Shown: in pieces, positions 1-8,518 of the stretch
Position numbering within the stretch: position 1 is the first letter of the stretch
Layout of the letters: each line of letters starts with the position of its first letter
Assembly: GCF_900089455.2 (NCBI RefSeq)
Contig: NZ_LT907988.1
Location: 310,001-374,000 of the forward strand
Origin: Orrella dioscoreae
Lineage (GTDB): Bacteria; Pseudomonadota; Gammaproteobacteria; Burkholderiales; Burkholderiaceae_B
DNA: 64,000 nucleotides
Direction: 5' to 3'
The notes under the pieces: generated by a model
Database searches by the model: none
Seen by the model: the letters and a program-made list of their open reading frames with translations, nothing else
What the model was told of the DNA's origin: nothing
Position numbers and translations under genes: made by a program

Positions 1-785
1 GCCCTGACCTCACCATCAAGATCACGGGCTACCAGTGGAAGTGGGGCTACGAATACATGGACGGCGAGGCCTCCGGCGTGCGCTTCCTGTCCAACCTCTC
101 CACGCCGCCGGCGCAGATCGCCAACCTGGAACCCAAGGGCGAGTTCTACCTCATGGAGGTCGACAACCCCATGGTGGTGCCGGTGGGCAAGAAGGTGCGC
201 CTGGTGCTGACCTCGGCCGACGTGATCCACTCGTGGATGATTCCCGCCTTCGGCGTGAAGCAGGACGCCATTCCCGGCTTCCTGCGCGACAGCTGGTTCC
301 GCGCCGAGAAGGAAGGCGAGTTCCGTGGCCAGTGCGCGGAGCTCTGCGGCAAGGACCACGCCTTCATGCCCATCGTGGTGAAGGTGCTGTCCGAAGAGGC
401 CTACGCCGAGTGGGCCGCGGGCGAGCAGAAGAAGCTGGCCGAACTGGCCGACGATCCCAACAAGGAATGGACCAAGGACGAGCTCATCGAGCGCGGCCAG
501 AAGGTCTATGCCGCCAACTGCGTGGCCTGTCACCAGGCCAATGGACGCGGCCTGCCGGGCAGCTTCCCGCCGCTGGATGGCGACCCCGTGGTGCTGGGCC
601 CCAAGGCCGCGCAGATTGGCGTGGTGGTCAAGGGCAAGCCCGGCACCGCCATGCAGGCCTTCGGCCCGCAGCTCAATGATGTCGAAATCGCGGCAGCCAT
701 CACCTATACCCGCAATGCCTGGGGCAACGCAGGCAAGGGCGAGGACCAGGTGGTACTGCCCGCGGACGTGGCCGCCGCGCGCTGA
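1..785 (+). CDS. coxB: cytochrome c oxidase subunit II, C-terminal part (5' end outside window)
   Basis: This is the electron-entry subunit of an aa3-type cytochrome c oxidase: it takes electrons from cytochrome c through the CuA centre on the periplasmic side. The reading frame is open from the window edge (first whole codon at base 3), so the transmembrane N-terminus is missing. The visible part starts with the aromatic YQWKWGYEY segment typical of subunit II. CuA ligands are visible: His in DVIHSWM, then CAELCGKDHAFM with two Cys, His and Met. A C-terminal extension carries a c-type heme motif, CVACH, within a mono-heme cytochrome c domain, so the protein is of the caa3-like fused form common in Burkholderiales. 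It is followed by ctaD after about 100 bases. The identification is firm. Confidence 0.96.
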   Translation, partial: PDLTIKITGYQWKWGYEYMDGEASGVRFLSNLSTPPAQIANLEPKGEFYLMEVDNPMVVPVGKKVRLVLTSADVIHSWMIPAFGVKQDAIPGFLRDSWFRAEKEGEFRGQCAELCGKDHAFMPIVVKVLSEEAYAEWAAGEQKKLAELADDPNKEWTKDELIERGQKVYAANCVACHQANGRGLPGSFPPLDGDPVVLGPKAAQIGVVVKGKPGTAMQAFGPQLNDVEIAAAITYTRNAWGNAGKGEDQVVLPADVAAAR

Positions 786-888
786 GCGCGCGAGGCCCCG
801 CAAGAAAAGAATCCGTTCAGAGATCTAAGACACTTCGCCGGTCCGCGCCACAGGCGCAGGACCGCCGCCAAGCAGGAAGGAGTCCATC

Positions 889-2517
889 ATGAGCAGCGTC
901 ACCGCAGGTCACGCTCCGGCTGTTCCGGGTCAGGGCCACGGCCACGATCACGGCGATCATCACGATCACGCCCACCATCAACCCCACGGCTGGCGCCGGT
1001 GGTTGTTCGCGACGAACCACAAGGACATCGGCACGATGTACCTGTTGTTCTCGTTCATCATGCTGCTGGAAGGCGGCACGCTGGCGCTGCTGCTGCGCAC
1101 CGAGCTCTTCGAGCCGGGCCTGCAGTTCTTCCGCCCCGAGCTCTTCAACCAGTTCACCACCATGCACGGCCTCATCATGGTGTTCGGCGCCATCATGCCG
1201 GCCTTCGTGGGTTTCGCGAACTGGATGATCCCGCTGCAGATCGGCGCGTCGGACATGGCCTTCGCGCGCATGAACAACTTCAGCTTCTGGCTGCTGCCGG
1301 TGGCGGGCCTGATGCTGACGGCATCGTTCTTCGTGCCCGGCGGCGCCACCGCCGCGGGCTGGACGCTGTATGCGCCGCTGTCGATCCAGATGGGCCCGGG
1401 CATGGACCTGGCCATCTTCGCGATGCACATCATGGGCGCCTCGTCGATCATGGGCGCGATCAACATCGTCGTCACCATCCTGAACATGCGCGCGCCCGGC
1501 ATGACGCTGATGAAGATGCCGCTGTTCTGCTGGACCTGGCTCATCACCGCCTACCTGCTGATCGCCGTGCTGCCGGTGCTGGCCGCCGCCATCACCATGG
1601 TGCTGACCGACCGCCATTTCGGCACGGGCTTTTTCAACGCGGCCGCCGGCGGCGACCCGGTGCTGTACCAGCACGTGTTCTGGTTCTTCGGCCACCCCGA
1701 GGTCTACATCATGATCCTGCCGGCCTTCGGGATCGTCTCGGCCATCGTGCCGGCCTTCGCCCGCAAGCGCCTCTTCGGCTATGCGTCGATGGTGTATGCC
1801 ACGGCCTCCATCGCCATCCTGTCGTTCATCGTGTGGGCGCACCACATGTTCACGACCGGCATGCCGGTGACCGGCCAGCTGTACTTCATGTACGCCACCA
1901 TGCTCATCTCCATTCCCACCGGGGTGAAGGTGTTCAACTGGGTGGCCACCATGTGGCGCGGCTCCATGACCTTCGAGACGCCCATGCTGTTCTCGGTGGG
2001 CTTCATCTTCGTGTTCACGCTGGGCGGCTTCACCGGCCTCATCCTGTCGGTGGCGCCCATCGACATCCAGGTGCACGACACCTATTACGTGGTGGCGCAC
2101 TTCCACTACGTGCTGGTGGCGGGCTCGCTCTTCGCGCTGTTCGCCGGCACCTATTACTGGCTGCCCAAGTGGACGGGCCGCATGTATGACGAGCGCCTGG
2201 GCAAGATCCACTTCTGGTCGACGATGCTCTCGTTCAACGTCACCTTCTTCCCCATGCACTTCCTGGGCCTGGCCGGCATGCCGCGCCGTTACGCCGACTA
2301 CGCGGCGCAGTTCACCGACTTCCACCAGATCGCCACCCTCGGCGCGTTCTGGTTCGGCCTGTCGCAGCTGCTGTTCCTGTACGTCGTGCTGAAGTGCTAT
2401 GCCGGCCGTGGCGAGCCCGCCCCGGCCAAACCCTGGGAAGGCGCGGAAGGCCTGGAGTGGACGGTGCCGTCGCCCGCGCCCTTCCATACCTTCGAGACGC
2501 CCCCCGAAGTCAAGTGA
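889..2517 (+). CDS. ctaD: cytochrome c oxidase subunit I
   Basis: Catalytic subunit of the aa3 oxidase, a 542-residue multi-pass inner-membrane protein that reduces O2 and pumps protons. All metal ligands are visible: His93 (TMHG) and His406 for low-spin heme a, His404 for heme a3, and His269, His318 and His319 for CuB, with the cross-linking Tyr273 in HPEVY. The start has a good ribosome site (AGGAAGGAG, from 874). Residues 15-33 are unusually rich in His and Asp, a cytosolic N-terminal tail that could bind metal. Length and ligand set match the family. It is followed at short distance by a small assembly protein gene, consistent with one operon. Confidence 0.98.
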   Translation: MSSVTAGHAPAVPGQGHGHDHGDHHDHAHHQPHGWRRWLFATNHKDIGTMYLLFSFIMLLEGGTLALLLRTELFEPGLQFFRPELFNQFTTMHGLIMVFGAIMPAFVGFANWMIPLQIGASDMAFARMNNFSFWLLPVAGLMLTASFFVPGGATAAGWTLYAPLSIQMGPGMDLAIFAMHIMGASSIMGAINIVVTILNMRAPGMTLMKMPLFCWTWLITAYLLIAVLPVLAAAITMVLTDRHFGTGFFNAAAGGDPVLYQHVFWFFGHPEVYIMILPAFGIVSAIVPAFARKRLFGYASMVYATASIAILSFIVWAHHMFTTGMPVTGQLYFMYATMLISIPTGVKVFNWVATMWRGSMTFETPMLFSVGFIFVFTLGGFTGLILSVAPIDIQVHDTYYVVAHFHYVLVAGSLFALFAGTYYWLPKWTGRMYDERLGKIHFWSTMLSFNVTFFPMHFLGLAGMPRRYADYAAQFTDFHQIATLGAFWFGLSQLLFLYVVLKCYAGRGEPAPAKPWEGAEGLEWTVPSPAPFHTFETPPEVK

Positions 2518-2555
2518 TCCCCCGGATGACTCAACCCCCTACGCAGAGCCTGACC

Positions 2556-2672
2556 ATGAAGACGCCCGAACAACGCCGCCGCAACCGCAAGACCGGCCTG
2601 TTCCTGCTGCTCTTCGTGGTGGCCGTGTTCGGCTGGGTCATCTACAAGCAGTACATGATCGTGAATCCGTGA
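2556..2672 (+). CDS. cytochrome oxidase small assembly protein
   Basis: A 38-residue protein with a basic N-terminus (KTPEQRRRNRK) and one membrane segment (GLFLLLFVVAVFGWVIYK). Proteins of this size and layout sit directly after ctaD in many Burkholderiales and are called cytochrome oxidase small assembly proteins; function is taken from that position. An in-frame ATG at 2526 would add ten residues; neither start has a strong ribosome site. In related operons the next gene is usually ctaG, but here the DUF2970 gene follows after ten bases. Confidence 0.7.
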   Translation: MKTPEQRRRNRKTGLFLLLFVVAVFGWVIYKQYMIVNP

Positions 2673-2682
2673 CGGACGAGCC

Positions 2683-2907
2683 ATGAGCGACGACCTTCGT
2701 GACGCCTCGCAGCGCAAGCTGAACTTCCTTCAGACCCTGAAGGCGGTGTTGTGGGCGCTGTTCGGCGTGCGCAAGGGCGCGGGCTATGACCAGGACGTGG
2801 CCCGGCTCAATCCGGTGCACGTGATCATCGCGGGCCTGCTGGCCGCGGCGATCTTCGTCACGGTGCTGATTTTCATCGTACGCTGGGCGGCAGGCGGCGC
2901 GGCATAG
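2683..2907 (+). CDS. DUF2970 domain membrane protein
   Basis: A 74-residue protein with a soluble N-terminal half (LNFLQTLKAVLWALFGVRKG) and a single C-terminal membrane helix (about residues 46-69). This matches DUF2970, a small family found almost only between ctaG and ctaE in betaproteobacterial cytochrome oxidase operons. Its biochemical role is unknown; the operon position suggests a part in oxidase assembly or stability. It lies ten bases after the small assembly gene and about 75 bases before ctaE. Confidence 0.8.
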   Translation: MSDDLRDASQRKLNFLQTLKAVLWALFGVRKGAGYDQDVARLNPVHVIIAGLLAAAIFVTVLIFIVRWAAGGAA

Positions 2908-2981
2908 CGCCGCCGCCAGGACCCGGGCGTGGAACCCTACAACAACATCATCCAGTCAGTCCGAACACCAGGGAGAACACC

Positions 2982-3851
2982 ATGAGTGCCAGTCACTCGG
3001 TCAACGAAGCCCCTTATTACTATGTGCCGGGTGAATCGGCGCACCCGGTGCGCACGGCGCTGGCGCTCCTGGTCATGGGCCTGGGCGCGGCGGCCTGGAT
3101 CAACGGTGTCACGATGGGCAAGTGGGCCGTCATGGTCGGCTTCGCCGGCCTGATCGCGTCGCTGTGGGTCTGGTTCGCCGACGCCATCCGCGAATCGGAA
3201 GGCGGGCTGAACAGCCGCCGCGTCGACGTGTCCTACCGCTGGGGCATGAGCTGGTTCATCTTCTCCGAGGTCATGTTCTTCGCGGGCTTCTTCGGCGCGC
3301 TCTGGTACGTGCGCACGGTGACCACGCCCTGGCTCGGCGACCTGGACCACAAGCTCTTCCTGTGGCCCGACTTCGCGGCGGCCTGGCCCAATCTCGGGCC
3401 CGCGGGCATCATCGAACCCTTCCAGACCGTGGGCCCGTTCTGGCTGCCCACCATCAACACCGCGCTGCTGCTCACGTCGGGCATCACGCTGACCATCTCG
3501 CACCATGCGCTGCGCGCCAATCATCGCAGCCAGACCATCTTCTGGCTGGCCGCCACGGTGCTGCTGGGCTTCATCTTCGTGGGCGTCCAGACCTATGAAT
3601 ACGTGCACGCCTACCAGGACCTGAACCTGAAGTTCAACTCGGGCGCCTATGGCTCGCTGTTCTACATGCTGACGGGCTTCCACGGCTTCCACGTGCTCAT
3701 GGGCGCGACGATGCTGCTGGTGATCCTGGGGCGCCTGATCAAGGGGCACTTCCGCCCGGACCATCACTTCGGATTCGAAGGCGCCGCCTGGTATTGGCAC
3801 TTCGTGGACGTGGTCTGGCTGGGCCTGTACCTGTTCATCTACTGGTTCTGA
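2982..3851 (+). CDS. ctaE: cytochrome c oxidase subunit III
   Basis: A 289-residue seven-helix inner-membrane subunit that stabilises the oxidase core. Recognisable family segments are YRWGMSWFIFSEVMFFAGFF with its conserved membrane Glu, YEYVHAYQDL, FYMLTGFHGFHVLMG with paired His, and the C-terminal WYWHFVDVVWLGLY. The ATG follows AGGGAGAA, a usable ribosome site. The stop codon abuts a hairpin shared with the convergent twin-transmembrane gene. Confidence 0.97.
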   Translation: MSASHSVNEAPYYYVPGESAHPVRTALALLVMGLGAAAWINGVTMGKWAVMVGFAGLIASLWVWFADAIRESEGGLNSRRVDVSYRWGMSWFIFSEVMFFAGFFGALWYVRTVTTPWLGDLDHKLFLWPDFAAAWPNLGPAGIIEPFQTVGPFWLPTINTALLLTSGITLTISHHALRANHRSQTIFWLAATVLLGFIFVGVQTYEYVHAYQDLNLKFNSGAYGSLFYMLTGFHGFHVLMGATMLLVILGRLIKGHFRPDHHFGFEGAAWYWHFVDVVWLGLYLFIYWF

Positions 3852-3856
3852 CGCCT

Positions 3857-3877
3857 GGCCTGCCGCTAGCGCAGGCC
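3857..3877. terminator. putative bidirectional terminator hairpin after ctaE
   Basis: GGCCTGC (3857-3863) and GCAGGCC (3871-3877) form a perfect seven-base stem with a seven-base loop between two convergent genes. The loop contains the stop codon of the minus-strand gene. There is no T-run, so factor-independent termination is only a suggestion. Confidence 0.45.
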
Positions 3878-4066
3878 GGTGCTCTGGATCCAGCCCATCC
3901 AGTGGGCGAAGAGCACGAACAGGAAGAGCAGCACGGACAGGCCGATGCGTACGGTCAGCGCGTTGACGGTGCGGTTGCTGCGGCCCTTGTCCCGCATCAG
4001 GTAGACCAGGGCCGACGCGAGGCTGCCCAGGATGCCGATGAAAGCCAGGATGACGACGATGCGCAT
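3866..4066 (-). CDS. twin transmembrane protein (DUF2909-type)
   Basis: A 66-residue protein with two membrane helices (about residues 1-24 and 41-61) joined by a short basic loop (RDKGRSNRTVN). This agrees with the twin transmembrane (DUF2909) family commonly found next to SURF1 in betaproteobacterial oxidase clusters. It runs opposite to the oxidase genes: convergent with ctaE and divergent from SURF1, with only 36 bases to the SURF1 start. It probably accompanies oxidase biogenesis, inferred only from location. Confidence 0.75.
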   Translation of the reverse strand: MRIVVILAFIGILGSLASALVYLMRDKGRSNRTVNALTVRIGLSVLLFLFVLFAHWMGWIQSTGLR

Positions 4067-4102
4067 TGATCAGTCTCCGGTGTAGCGGAAATTATTGCAG
4101 AG

Positions 4103-4858
4103 ATGGCAGCAAATTCCTCGCGCCGCGTGATTGCGGCGTTGATTCTCCTGGCGCTGGTGGTGGCGGCCACGGTGTCGCTGGGCCGCTGGCAACTGCGCCG
4201 CGCCGACGAGCGCCGCGCGGTGGCCGCGGCCATCGAGGCCGGGCGCGTGCAACCGCCGCTGGCCTTGTCGGCCGGCATGGCCGCCGAGCAACTGCAGCCC
4301 TGGCGTCCGGCGCGCGCAACCGGCGCCTGGCGCCATGACCTGACCGTGCTGCTGGACAACCGCAACCAGGATGGCCGTCCCGGTTTCTGGGTGGCCACGC
4401 CGCTGATGCTGGATGCCGAGCGCGGCGACGCCGTGCTGGTGTTGCGTGGCTGGCTGGCCCGTCCGCTGGGCGACACGGCGATGCCCGCGCTGCCCGCGCC
4501 CACGGGCCGACTGGCGGTGGAAGGGGAGCTTGCCACCCATGTGCCGCGTCTGTTCGAGCTCGACCGCGAGGCGGGCCGCCTGCCCGCGGGCTGGCCGCAA
4601 GGCGGGAACGCCGCGCCGCCGCGCGTGCAGAACCTGGCCTTGCCCGACCTGGCCGCCGCCACGGGCCTGCACCTGGTACCCGCCGTGCTGATGCAGACGG
4701 GCGGCGACGGCGATGGGCTGCTGCGCGAGTGGCCGCAGCCGTCCATCGACGCCGACAAGAATACGGGCTATGCCCTCCAGTGGTTCGGTTTCGCGGCGAT
4801 CGCAGGCATCGCCTGGCTTGTCGTGGCCGCGGGCGCGTGGCGCCGCGGCTTGCGCTGA
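4103..4858 (+). CDS. SURF1 family cytochrome oxidase biogenesis protein
   Basis: A 251-residue protein with one membrane helix at each end (about residues 9-27 and 226-246) and a periplasmic domain between, the standard SURF1/Shy1 layout. It carries the family signatures LGRWQLRRADER near the N-terminus, LDNRNQDGRPGFWVATPL in the middle, and GYALQWFGFAAIAG at the C-terminus. SURF1 proteins help insert heme a into subunit I. The gene opens a block of closely spaced assembly genes running to 8120. Confidence 0.93.
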   Translation: MAANSSRRVIAALILLALVVAATVSLGRWQLRRADERRAVAAAIEAGRVQPPLALSAGMAAEQLQPWRPARATGAWRHDLTVLLDNRNQDGRPGFWVATPLMLDAERGDAVLVLRGWLARPLGDTAMPALPAPTGRLAVEGELATHVPRLFELDREAGRLPAGWPQGGNAAPPRVQNLALPDLAAATGLHLVPAVLMQTGGDGDGLLREWPQPSIDADKNTGYALQWFGFAAIAGIAWLVVAAGAWRRGLR

Positions 4859-4887
4859 GCCTCATTCACCCCAGCAGGACATCAGTC

Positions 4888-5538
4888 ATGACCCAACAGG
4901 AGTCCGCCGTGCCCGCAACAGCATCCGCCCCGAAGCCCGCGCTGCCGCGGCGCAGCCTGTTGCCGCTCTATCTGGTGCTGCTGGTCAGCATTGCGCCCGT
5001 GCTGGGCGCGGTGATGGTCTATTTCAATCCGCAATGGTGGCCGTCGGAATCCACCAACTATGGCCAACTGGTGCAGCCGCAGCGGCCGATGCCCGCCCCG
5101 TCCGAACTGACCCTGACCACGCTGGACGGCAAGCCCTTCGACCTGAACAGCCTGAAAGGCGAATGGCTGCTGATGACGGTGGACGGCGCCCAGTGCGAGG
5201 AAGCGTGCGCGCGCAAGCTCTTCATCCTGCGCAATTCGCACGCCAGCCAGGGCAAGAACGTCGAGCGCGTGACGCGCATCTGGTTCATCACCGACGACCA
5301 GCCCGTTCCTGACAAAGTGCTGGATGCCTACCGAGGGACTATCATGTTGCGCGCCCGGCCGGAACAATTGGCCGAATACCTGTCCAAGGACACTCCCCAG
5401 GCCGATGCCGGCCTGGCCGCGCCGATGTGGATTGCCGATCCGCACGGCAACCTCATCCTGCAATACCCCGCCGAGGCCGATCCGCTGCGTTTCCGCAAGG
5501 ACCTGAGCAAGCTGATCTACAACTCGCGCATCGGCTGA
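4888..5538 (+). CDS. membrane-anchored SCO/thioredoxin-like protein of the oxidase cluster
   Basis: A 216-residue protein with one N-terminal membrane anchor (about residues 25-47) and a periplasmic domain with a thioredoxin-like pattern. It contains CEEAC, a Cys-x3-Cys pair at the position of the copper-binding CPDVC motif of SCO proteins, preceded by a strand like that of SCO (LKGEWLLMTVDG). The His that SCO proteins use as third copper ligand is not at its usual place: the segment reads LAAPMWIADPHGN, while the true SCO at 7494 has DHTAAFYLFD. It may be a redox or copper-handling relative that does not bind copper in the canonical way. Such genes between SURF1 and ctaA are common in Burkholderiales and usually labelled only as transmembrane proteins. 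Confidence 0.7.
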   Translation: MTQQESAVPATASAPKPALPRRSLLPLYLVLLVSIAPVLGAVMVYFNPQWWPSESTNYGQLVQPQRPMPAPSELTLTTLDGKPFDLNSLKGEWLLMTVDGAQCEEACARKLFILRNSHASQGKNVERVTRIWFITDDQPVPDKVLDAYRGTIMLRARPEQLAEYLSKDTPQADAGLAAPMWIADPHGNLILQYPAEADPLRFRKDLSKLIYNSRIG

Positions 5539-5551
5539 CCCGCCACGATTC

Positions 5552-6592
5552 ATGCACTCTCTTCACGACCGTTATCGCAAGCTGGTGTTCTTCACCTGGT
5601 TTCTCACGCTGGACCTCATCATGTTCGGCGCCTTCGTGCGCCTGACCGATTCGGGCCTGGGCTGTCCGGACTGGCCCGGCTGCTACGGCAAGGTCACGCC
5701 CCTGGGGGCCGTGGGCGACATCCGCGAGGCGGTCGAGGCCATGCCGTATGGCCCCGTCACGATGTCCAAGGCCTGGATCGAGATGATCCACCGCTACGTC
5801 GGCTCGCTGCTGGGCATGCTGATCATCGCCATCACCTGGATGGCCTGGCGCTACCGCCGCGAACTGGGCCACACGCCGCGCCTGGCGGTGGTGACGCTGA
5901 TCGCCGTCTGCGTGCAGGGCGCTTTCGGCGCCTGGACCGTGACGCACAAGCTGATGCCGGCCGTGGTGACCGCCCACCTGCTGGGCGGCATGGGCCTGCT
6001 GGCGCTGATGACCTGGCTGGCCGCGCGCGTGCGGCATCATCCGCCGGTGGCCGCCGCGGCCCGGCGCTGGACGCCCTGGGCGGCCGGGGGGCTCGCCTTG
6101 CTCTTCGTGCAGATCGCGCTGGGCGGGTGGGTAAGCACTAACTACGCTGCGCTGGCCTGCATGGACTTTCCCACCTGCCACGGCAGCTGGGTGCCGCCCA
6201 TGGATTTCGCCGGGGGATATTCCCTGATCCGCGGCCTGGGCGAATTGCCCTCGGGCGACATGATCTCCCAGGACGCGCTGACCGCCATCCATTGGGTGCA
6301 TCGCAATTTCGCCTTCCTGGTGTTCGCCTATCTGGGGGCGCTGGCCTGGCGCCTGCGGGCCGAGCCTGGCCTGGCAGGGCCCGCGCGCCTGATCCTGGCG
6401 CTGCTGCTGGCCCAGCTGCTGACCGGCCTGACGACCATCTTCTTCCAGTGGCCCCTGCTGATCGCCGTGCTGCACAACGGTGGCGCGGCGGGACTGGTGC
6501 TGGCGGGTGTAACGTTGTTGTCGCGCTGCGCGCGTGCCGGCTTGGCGCCGCCGCCCGCCCCGGGGCAAGCACGACCCGGCCAGATTTCCTAA
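5552..6592 (+). CDS. ctaA: heme A synthase (COX15/CtaA)
   Basis: A 346-residue eight-helix membrane protein that oxidises heme O to heme A for the oxidase. The two four-helix halves each keep paired His ligands: EMIHRYVG and VVTAHLLGG in the first, AIHWVHRNF and AVLHNGGA in the second. Each half also has an extracytoplasmic Cys pair, CPDWPGC and CMDFPTC. The start lies 13 bases after the preceding stop. It precedes ctaB, the enzyme that makes its heme O substrate. Confidence 0.96.
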   Translation: MHSLHDRYRKLVFFTWFLTLDLIMFGAFVRLTDSGLGCPDWPGCYGKVTPLGAVGDIREAVEAMPYGPVTMSKAWIEMIHRYVGSLLGMLIIAITWMAWRYRRELGHTPRLAVVTLIAVCVQGAFGAWTVTHKLMPAVVTAHLLGGMGLLALMTWLAARVRHHPPVAAAARRWTPWAAGGLALLFVQIALGGWVSTNYAALACMDFPTCHGSWVPPMDFAGGYSLIRGLGELPSGDMISQDALTAIHWVHRNFAFLVFAYLGALAWRLRAEPGLAGPARLILALLLAQLLTGLTTIFFQWPLLIAVLHNGGAAGLVLAGVTLLSRCARAGLAPPPAPGQARPGQIS

Positions 6593-6603
6593 AATACCGC
6601 CCC

Positions 6604-7494
6604 ATGAACACCCTAGCCGCCTCGCAAACCGGGCTCCTGCGCCAATACCTCGTGCTGACCAAGCCGAGGGTGACGCAGCTTGCCGTCTTCTGCGCGGTGA
6701 TCGGCATGTTCCTGGCGGTGCCGGGCCTGCCCGACCCCGCCACCGTCGCCCTGGCCACCCTGGGCATCTGGCTGCTGGCCGCCGCGGCCTTCGCCATCAA
6801 TTGCCTCATCGAACAGGAAGTCGACGCCCGCATGCTGCGCACCGCGCGCCGGGCGACCGCGCGCGGCACCATCACCGCGCCGCAGGTGCTGGGCCTGTCC
6901 GGCCTGCTGGGCGGGGCCGGCATGATGGTGCTGTATCACGGCGTGAATCCGCTCACGATGTGGCTGACCTTCGCCACCTTCGTCGGCTACGCCATCATCT
7001 ATACCGTCATCCTGAAGCCGCGCACGCCGCAGAACATCGTCATCGGCGGGCTGTCTGGCGCGATGCCGCCCGCGCTGGGCTGGGCTGCCGTGGCCAACGC
7101 CGTGCCGGCCGAGGCCTGGGTGCTGGTGCTGATCATCTTCATCTGGACGCCGCCGCATTTCTGGGCGCTGGCGCTGTACCGCAACCACGACTATGCCAAC
7201 GCGGGCCTGCCCATGCTGCCCGTCACCCATGGCGAGAAGTTCACGCGCCTGCACATCCTGCTCTATAGCGTGGCGCTGCTGGCCACCACGCTGCTTCCCT
7301 ACATCATCCGCATGAGCGGCCTGCTCTACCTGGCCGCCGCGCTGGCGCTGGGCGGGCGCTTCCTCTACATGGCATGGCGCCTGTACCAGGAATACAGCGA
7401 CGCGCTGGCGCGCCAGCTGTTCCGCTACTCCATCCTGTACCTGGCGCTCCTCTTCGGCGCGCTGCTCCTCGATCACTGGCTGCAGCTGCTGTAA
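6604..7494 (+). CDS. ctaB: heme O synthase, protoheme IX farnesyltransferase
   Basis: A 296-residue UbiA-superfamily prenyltransferase with about nine membrane helices. It attaches a farnesyl group to heme B. The first prenyl-binding loop reads [18 protein letters not shown], in which the leading NxxxD motif has Glu in place of the first Asp while the second Asp is kept; the second loop has the expected [13 protein letters not shown] segment. Start chosen at ATG 6604, 11 bases after ctaA. The stop codon overlaps the ATG of the SCO gene, indicating translational coupling. Confidence 0.95.
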   Translation: MNTLAASQTGLLRQYLVLTKPRVTQLAVFCAVIGMFLAVPGLPDPATVALATLGIWLLAAAAFAINCLIEQEVDARMLRTARRATARGTITAPQVLGLSGLLGGAGMMVLYHGVNPLTMWLTFATFVGYAIIYTVILKPRTPQNIVIGGLSGAMPPALGWAAVANAVPAEAWVLVLIIFIWTPPHFWALALYRNHDYANAGLPMLPVTHGEKFTRLHILLYSVALLATTLLPYIIRMSGLLYLAAALALGGRFLYMAWRLYQEYSDALARQLFRYSILYLALLFGALLLDHWLQLL

Positions 7495-8120
7495 TGGCCG
7501 CCGCAGCTTTGGCAGCCTTCATGTCCTCTCCGCATCCCTCCCGCCGCGCCGTGCTGCGCGCGGCGCTGGCGCTGGGCGCCGCGGCGGTCCTGTCGGCCTG
7601 CGGCCAGGATCGTCCCGCTTTCCAGGGCAGCGACATCACCGGCACGAACCTGGGCAAGGACCTGTCGCTGGTCGGCACCGACGGAAAGACGAAGACCCTG
7701 GCCGATTATTCCGGCAAGGTCGTCGTCGCTTTCTTCGGCTTCACGCAATGCCCCGATGTCTGCCCCACGGCGCTGGCGCAACTCGCCCAGGTCATGCAGA
7801 CGCTGGGCGCGGATGCCGACCGGGTGCAGGTGCTGCTGATCACGGTGGACCCCGAGCGCGATACGCCCGCCATCATGCGCGAATACGTCAAGGCATTCGA
7901 CCCGCGCTTCGAAGGGCTGACCGGCACGCTGGCGCAGGTCCGGCAGACGGCGGGCTCGTTCAAGGCCTATTTCGCGAAGTCGCCGCGTCCCGATGGCGAC
8001 TATTCCATGGACCACACGGCGGCTTTCTATCTGTTCGACGCCAAGGGCCAGACGCGCGTGCTGCTGAACAACAGCGCCAGCAACGATGTGCTGGTGCACG
8101 ACATCCGCGCCCTGCTCTGA
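7494..8120 (+). CDS. SCO1/SenC family copper chaperone lipoprotein
   Basis: A 208-residue periplasmic lipoprotein that delivers copper or reducing power to the CuA site of subunit II. The N-terminus has basic residues, a hydrophobic stretch and a lipobox (AVLSAC). The copper-binding CPDVCP motif and downstream His in MDHTAAFYLFD are both present. The first ATG overlaps the ctaB stop (taATG); a second ATG at 7521 would give 199 residues and a signal sequence of more usual length. This is the last gene of the oxidase block. Confidence 0.94.
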   Translation: MAAAALAAFMSSPHPSRRAVLRAALALGAAAVLSACGQDRPAFQGSDITGTNLGKDLSLVGTDGKTKTLADYSGKVVVAFFGFTQCPDVCPTALAQLAQVMQTLGADADRVQVLLITVDPERDTPAIMREYVKAFDPRFEGLTGTLAQVRQTAGSFKAYFAKSPRPDGDYSMDHTAAFYLFDAKGQTRVLLNNSASNDVLVHDIRALL

Positions 8121-8142
8121 GGCGTGATGCGCCGGGCCGGTG

Positions 8143-8376
8143 TCAGGCCGGCGGTTGTCCCGACTGAACCGATAGCCAGGCGGCGTAGGCGTCGCGCGCG
8201 TCGGGCGCCAGCGCGTCCAGGCTCAGGTCGTGCGCGCGTGCGACGATCATGCCGGCGTAGGGCACGGCCAACGCTGCCGCCTGCGGGCAGAGCTTGAGGT
8301 CTTCGCCCGTCGAGGGCGAGCGGGCGCGCCAGTAATTGATGGCGGCCTCGAGTTCGGGCAGGGAGATCGTGGACAT
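8143..8376 (-). CDS. DUF3717 family small protein
   Basis: A 77-residue soluble protein beginning MSTISLPELEAAINYWR. This N-terminal pattern, the SPSTGEDLKLCPQA segment and the C-terminal YAAWL match DUF3717, a small uncharacterised family of Burkholderiales. The start at 8376 was preferred over longer in-frame openings because the conserved region begins there. It is convergent with the SCO gene. No function is known. Confidence 0.7.
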   Translation of the reverse strand: MSTISLPELEAAINYWRARSPSTGEDLKLCPQAAALAVPYAGMIVARAHDLSLDALAPDARDAYAAWLSVQSGQPPA

Positions 8377-8421
8377 GCCGCCATTTTCCCAGATTGGCGG
8401 CCTGGCGGCAGGCCCGGACTT

Positions 8422-8451
8422 GTGACGGTTTGATCGCTTGCAAACCGTCAC
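8422..8451. repeat. perfect 11-bp inverted repeat
   Basis: GTGACGGTTTG (8422-8432) and CAAACCGTCAC (8441-8451) are perfect inverted arms separated by eight bases, in the gap between the DUF3717 gene and the glycine-zipper gene. The site is upstream of both divergent genes, so it fits an operator better than a terminator. The cognate regulator is unknown. Confidence 0.5.
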
Positions 8452-8518
8452 CCACGCAATATTCCGATACCGAAAGCGGGTGCTATACCAGCAGCGACGC
8501 AACAAAGGAGGTATCGCC

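Noticed and set aside
817-2487. Open frame of 556 codons opposite ctaD
   Set aside because: It is a GC-rich shadow of a certain gene; its His/Arg/Gln-rich composition matches no family and there is no ribosome site.
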